64,000 bases of DNA from Actinomyces sp. AC-20-1 (lineage in GTDB: Bacteria; Actinomycetota; Actinomycetes; Actinomycetales; Actinomycetaceae). A model generated the notes under the pieces. It ran no database searches, was not told the origin of the DNA, and worked only from the letters and a program-made list of their open reading frames with translations. The stretch spans positions 1 to 64,000 of the forward strand of contig NZ_JACJVC010000015.1 in assembly GCF_023369555.1 (NCBI RefSeq), written 5' to 3'. Position numbers and translations under genes: made by a program. How positions within the stretch are numbered: the stretch's first letter is position 1; each line of letters starts with the position of its first letter. Below are positions 61,937 through 64,000 of this stretch, piece after piece.

Positions 61937-63166
61937 TCAGACCTCGGGAGGCTGAGGAGGGCGCAGGAGGCTCGCCGGGGCCACCGCCGTCCTGCCCCAC
62001 CGCGCGCGCACGGCGTCGGCCGCCCGCTCCGGGGCGCCGCGACGCTGGTCCTCGTCCAGGAGGAGCTGGACGCCGTCGTCGGCCCTCGACAGGCCCTCGA
62101 CCCGCACCCCCAGCAGACGGAAGCCTCCCGCGGGGTCCGGCAGCGCGTCGAAGAGCGCCTCGACCACCGCGAAGACGTCACGGGCCAGGTCCGTCGGCTC
62201 GCTCAGGGTCCGCGAGCGCGTCACCGTCACGAAGTCCGCGCCGCGTGCCTTGAGGACCACGGTGCGCCCGCGGGTGCCGGCCTGGCGCAGTCGGGCCGCG
62301 CACTGGTGGCACTGGTCGAGCAGGACACGACGGGCGTCCTCGCGGTCCGTGATCGTGTCGAAGAAGGTGGACTCGGTGCCCACGCTCTTCTCCTCCCGGC
62401 TCACGGTCACCGGGCGCGGGTCGATGCCGTGGGAGAGGTCGTGCAGGTGGTGGGCGGCGGCGGTCCCGAGGATCCGCTCGAGACGGCGCACGTCGGTGGC
62501 GGCCAGGGTGCGCACGTCGGTGATGCCCCAGCGGGCCAGCACCCGGGCGCTCTTGTCCCCCACGCCCCACATGGCGCCCACCGGCAGCACGTCGAGGAAG
62601 TCCTGGGTGGCGCCGGCGGGCACGAGCAGCAGGCCGTCCGGCTTGGCGTGGGCGGAGGCGAGCTTGGCGACGAACTTGGTCGAGGCGATGCCGACGCTGG
62701 CGGGCAGGCCCAAGCGCCGGCGCAGCTCGGTGCGCACCCAGTGGCCGATCCTCACGGGGCTGCCCATGCGCCGTCGGGAGCCGGAGACGTCGAGGAAGGC
62801 CTCGTCGACGCTCACCCGCTCGAGCAGGGGCGTGACCTCCCCCAGGACCTCCATCACCTGGGCGGAGACGCGGCTGTAGACGCCGTGGCGCACGGGCAGG
62901 ACGACGGCGTGGGGGCAGCGGCGCAGCGCCTCGGCCATGCTCATGGCGGAGGTCACGCCGTGGGCGCGGGCCTCGTAGGTGGCGGCGGAGACGACGCCGC
63001 GCCCGTCGGCCCCGCCGACGATGACGGGGCGCCCGCGCAGCTCGGGGCGCTCCAGGAGCTCGACGGAGGCGAAGAACGCGTCCATGTCGACGTGCAGGAT
63101 GGGGGTGGCGGAGTCGTCGTCGCCCCAGGAGCGGCGCGCGGCCTCGTTCCTGGGTGCCCGGCTCAT
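61937..63166 (-). CDS. dinB: DNA polymerase IV DinB
   Basis: A 409-residue Y-family polymerase for synthesis across DNA lesions. Catalytic residues appear in ILHVDMDAFFASVELLE (start of the palm) and RVSVDEAFLDVSG. A helix-hairpin-helix region (LPVGAMWGVGDKSARVL) and the little-finger domain follow. ATG 63166 is used; frames further up are antisense to the next gene. A TAGCCT -10-like element lies seven bases upstream, suggesting leaderless transcription. The divergent gene starts only 24 bases away. Confidence 0.94.
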   Translation of the reverse strand: MSRAPRNEAARRSWGDDDSATPILHVDMDAFFASVELLERPELRGRPVIVGGADGRGVVSAATYEARAHGVTSAMSMAEALRRCPHAVVLPVRHGVYSRVSAQVMEVLGEVTPLLERVSVDEAFLDVSGSRRRMGSPVRIGHWVRTELRRRLGLPASVGIASTKFVAKLASAHAKPDGLLLVPAGATQDFLDVLPVGAMWGVGDKSARVLARWGITDVRTLAATDVRRLERILGTAAAHHLHDLSHGIDPRPVTVSREEKSVGTESTFFDTITDREDARRVLLDQCHQCAARLRQAGTRGRTVVLKARGADFVTVTRSRTLSEPTDLARDVFAVVEALFDALPDPAGGFRLLGVRVEGLSRADDGVQLLLDEDQRRGAPERAADAVRARWGRTAVAPASLLRPPQPPEV

Positions 63167-63190
63167 GCGGCTCAGGCTAACGTGCCTCCC

Positions 63191-64000
63191 GTGGCAGGTA
63201 GGAGCAGCAGGCGCGCACGCGGTGGCGCGGCGCGCCCGGGCGGGGCACCGTCCCTGGCGGCGCTGCCGGTGGGCGAGGTGGTGACCTCGACGGGCGTGGC
63301 GCGGCTGGAACGGCGTGAGAGCGGGATCCTCCTGCTGCTGGACGGCACGGAGTCGTCCTGGATCGACCTGGTGGACCCCGCGCACCTGGACTTCGAGTAC
63401 CAGCAGCAGATGAACGCGGTCCTGGACGTGCTCATGCCCGGCGCGCCGGTGCGGGCGGTGCACCTGGGCGGAGCCGGCTGCGCGCTGGCCCGCGCCTGGG
63501 AGGCGCTGCGCCCGGGCTCGACCCAGCTGGCGGTGGAGATCGACGCCGTGCTGGCCCGGCGGGTGCGCGAGTGGTTCGACCTGCCGCGAGCCCCCAGGCT
63601 GCGCATCCGGGTGGGCGACGCCGCCGAGGTGGCCCCGTCGCTGCGCGAGGGCGAGTGGGACGTGGTGGTGCGCGACGTCTTCGCCAACGGGCGGGTGCCA
63701 GCCTCGTGCCGGACGGAGGAGATGCTGCGGGCCTGCCGGCGGGCGCTGGCCCCGGGCGGGGTGTACCTGGCCAACACGGCCTCGGCGCCCCGCGAGGAGG
63801 CGGGGGCGGAGCTGGCGGCGGTGCGGCGGGTCTTCGGTGGAGGGCTCGTGGTGGCGGACGCCGCCTGCGTGCGGGGCAGACGGCGCGGCAACCTCGTGGT
63901 GGTGGCCGGCACGGAGCCCCTTTCTCCTGATCAGGTGCAGGAGGTCGACCGCGCTGTGCGGCGCCTGCCGCTGCCGGTGCGCACCTGGTCGCTGGACGAC
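63191..64000 (+). CDS. spermidine synthase-like methyltransferase-fold protein (cut by window end)
   Basis: The first 270 codons of a gene that continues past the window. A basic start is followed by a beta region (ILLLLDGTESSWIDLVDPAH) and a Rossmann core. The core has the glycine loop VHLGGAGCALARAW, the acidic LAVEIDAVLARRVREWF and GDAAEVAPSLREGEWDVVVRD. This is the spermidine synthase/fused SpeE fold, binding decarboxylated SAM or SAM; the catalytic Asp pair of true spermidine synthases is not clearly conserved, so the activity is uncertain. GTG 63191 has TAACGT seven bases upstream and may be leaderless; GTG 63182 is an alternative. Confidence 0.8.
   Translation, partial: MAGRSSRRARGGAARPGGAPSLAALPVGEVVTSTGVARLERRESGILLLLDGTESSWIDLVDPAHLDFEYQQQMNAVLDVLMPGAPVRAVHLGGAGCALARAWEALRPGSTQLAVEIDAVLARRVREWFDLPRAPRLRIRVGDAAEVAPSLREGEWDVVVRDVFANGRVPASCRTEEMLRACRRALAPGGVYLANTASAPREEAGAELAAVRRVFGGGLVVADAACVRGRRRGNLVVVAGTEPLSPDQVQEVDRAVRRLPLPVRTWSLDD

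Noticed and set aside
61164-61955. A 263-codon plus-strand frame between mraZ and dinB
   Set aside because: It is antisense to the DUF3040 gene over most of its length and lacks domain character.
1-64000. Search by eye for tRNA, rRNA, CRISPR arrays, transposases and phage genes
   Set aside because: No T-loop/acceptor combinations, regularly spaced repeats, DDE transposase motifs or integrases were recognised; a covariance-model search would be needed to exclude short RNAs.

Overview
The window looks like chromosome from a high-GC Gram-positive actinobacterium, most likely of the Actinomycetaceae (Actinomyces/Schaalia type). The evidence is very GC-rich coding DNA, an actinobacterial division and cell-wall (dcw) cluster without ftsA but with sepF, yggT and divIVA, a DUF3040 protein, and several genes with a promoter -10 element only 6-7 bases before the start codon (leaderless). 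No rRNA, tRNA, CRISPR array, insertion sequence or prophage was recognised.

Layout. 1-10.1 kb: histidine genes hisB, hisC and, detached from them, hisD, all on the minus strand. Between hisC and hisD lie a truncated Na+/H+ antiporter, two tandem MetE-like (YxjG/YxjH-type) methionine synthase genes (the first transcribed is frameshifted) behind a SAM riboswitch, and a RecQ-type helicase fused to a phosphoribosyltransferase-like domain. 10.1-19.8 kb: a mixed accessory stretch with a GH3 glycosidase whose 5' end appears frameshifted, two back-to-back toxin-antitoxin modules (Phd/RelE and RHH/Doc) with a 36-bp repeat flanking the second, an alpha/beta hydrolase, an orphan multi-pass membrane protein, an SGNH esterase, and an FGGY sugar kinase with its own palindromic operator.

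19.9-34.2 kb: a self-contained carbohydrate locus. It holds a LacI regulator, then an operon for GH3, GH31 alpha-xylosidase, GH42 beta-galactosidase, GH29 alpha-L-fucosidase (frameshifted) and a DUF624 protein, then a second operon for two ABC permeases and a lipoprotein binding protein. The four enzyme activities match the four linkages of fucosylated xyloglucan side chains and backbone. None of the enzymes shows a signal peptide, so the locus is best read as import of xyloglucan oligosaccharides followed by stepwise intracellular trimming. Closely similar 14-bp semi-palindromes precede both operons, consistent with control by the local LacI protein.

34.2-41.8 kb: small genes, an AbiEi/DUF559-type remnant, dnaE, a GNAT acetyltransferase, a RluD-type pseudouridine synthase and lspA. 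41.9-60.9 kb: the dcw cluster on the minus strand, transcribed in the order mraZ-rsmH-ftsL-ftsI-murE-murF-mraY-murD-ftsW-murG-murC-ftsQ-ftsZ-pgeF-sepF-yggT-divIVA, headed by a clear MraZ-box array. 61.3-64 kb: a DUF3040 protein, dinB, and a spermidine synthase-like gene cut by the window end and divergent from dinB.

Three genes carry single-base frameshifts (MetE-like, GH3 at 12.4 kb, GH29). Either the assembly has indel errors or this strain is losing accessory functions; raw reads would decide.
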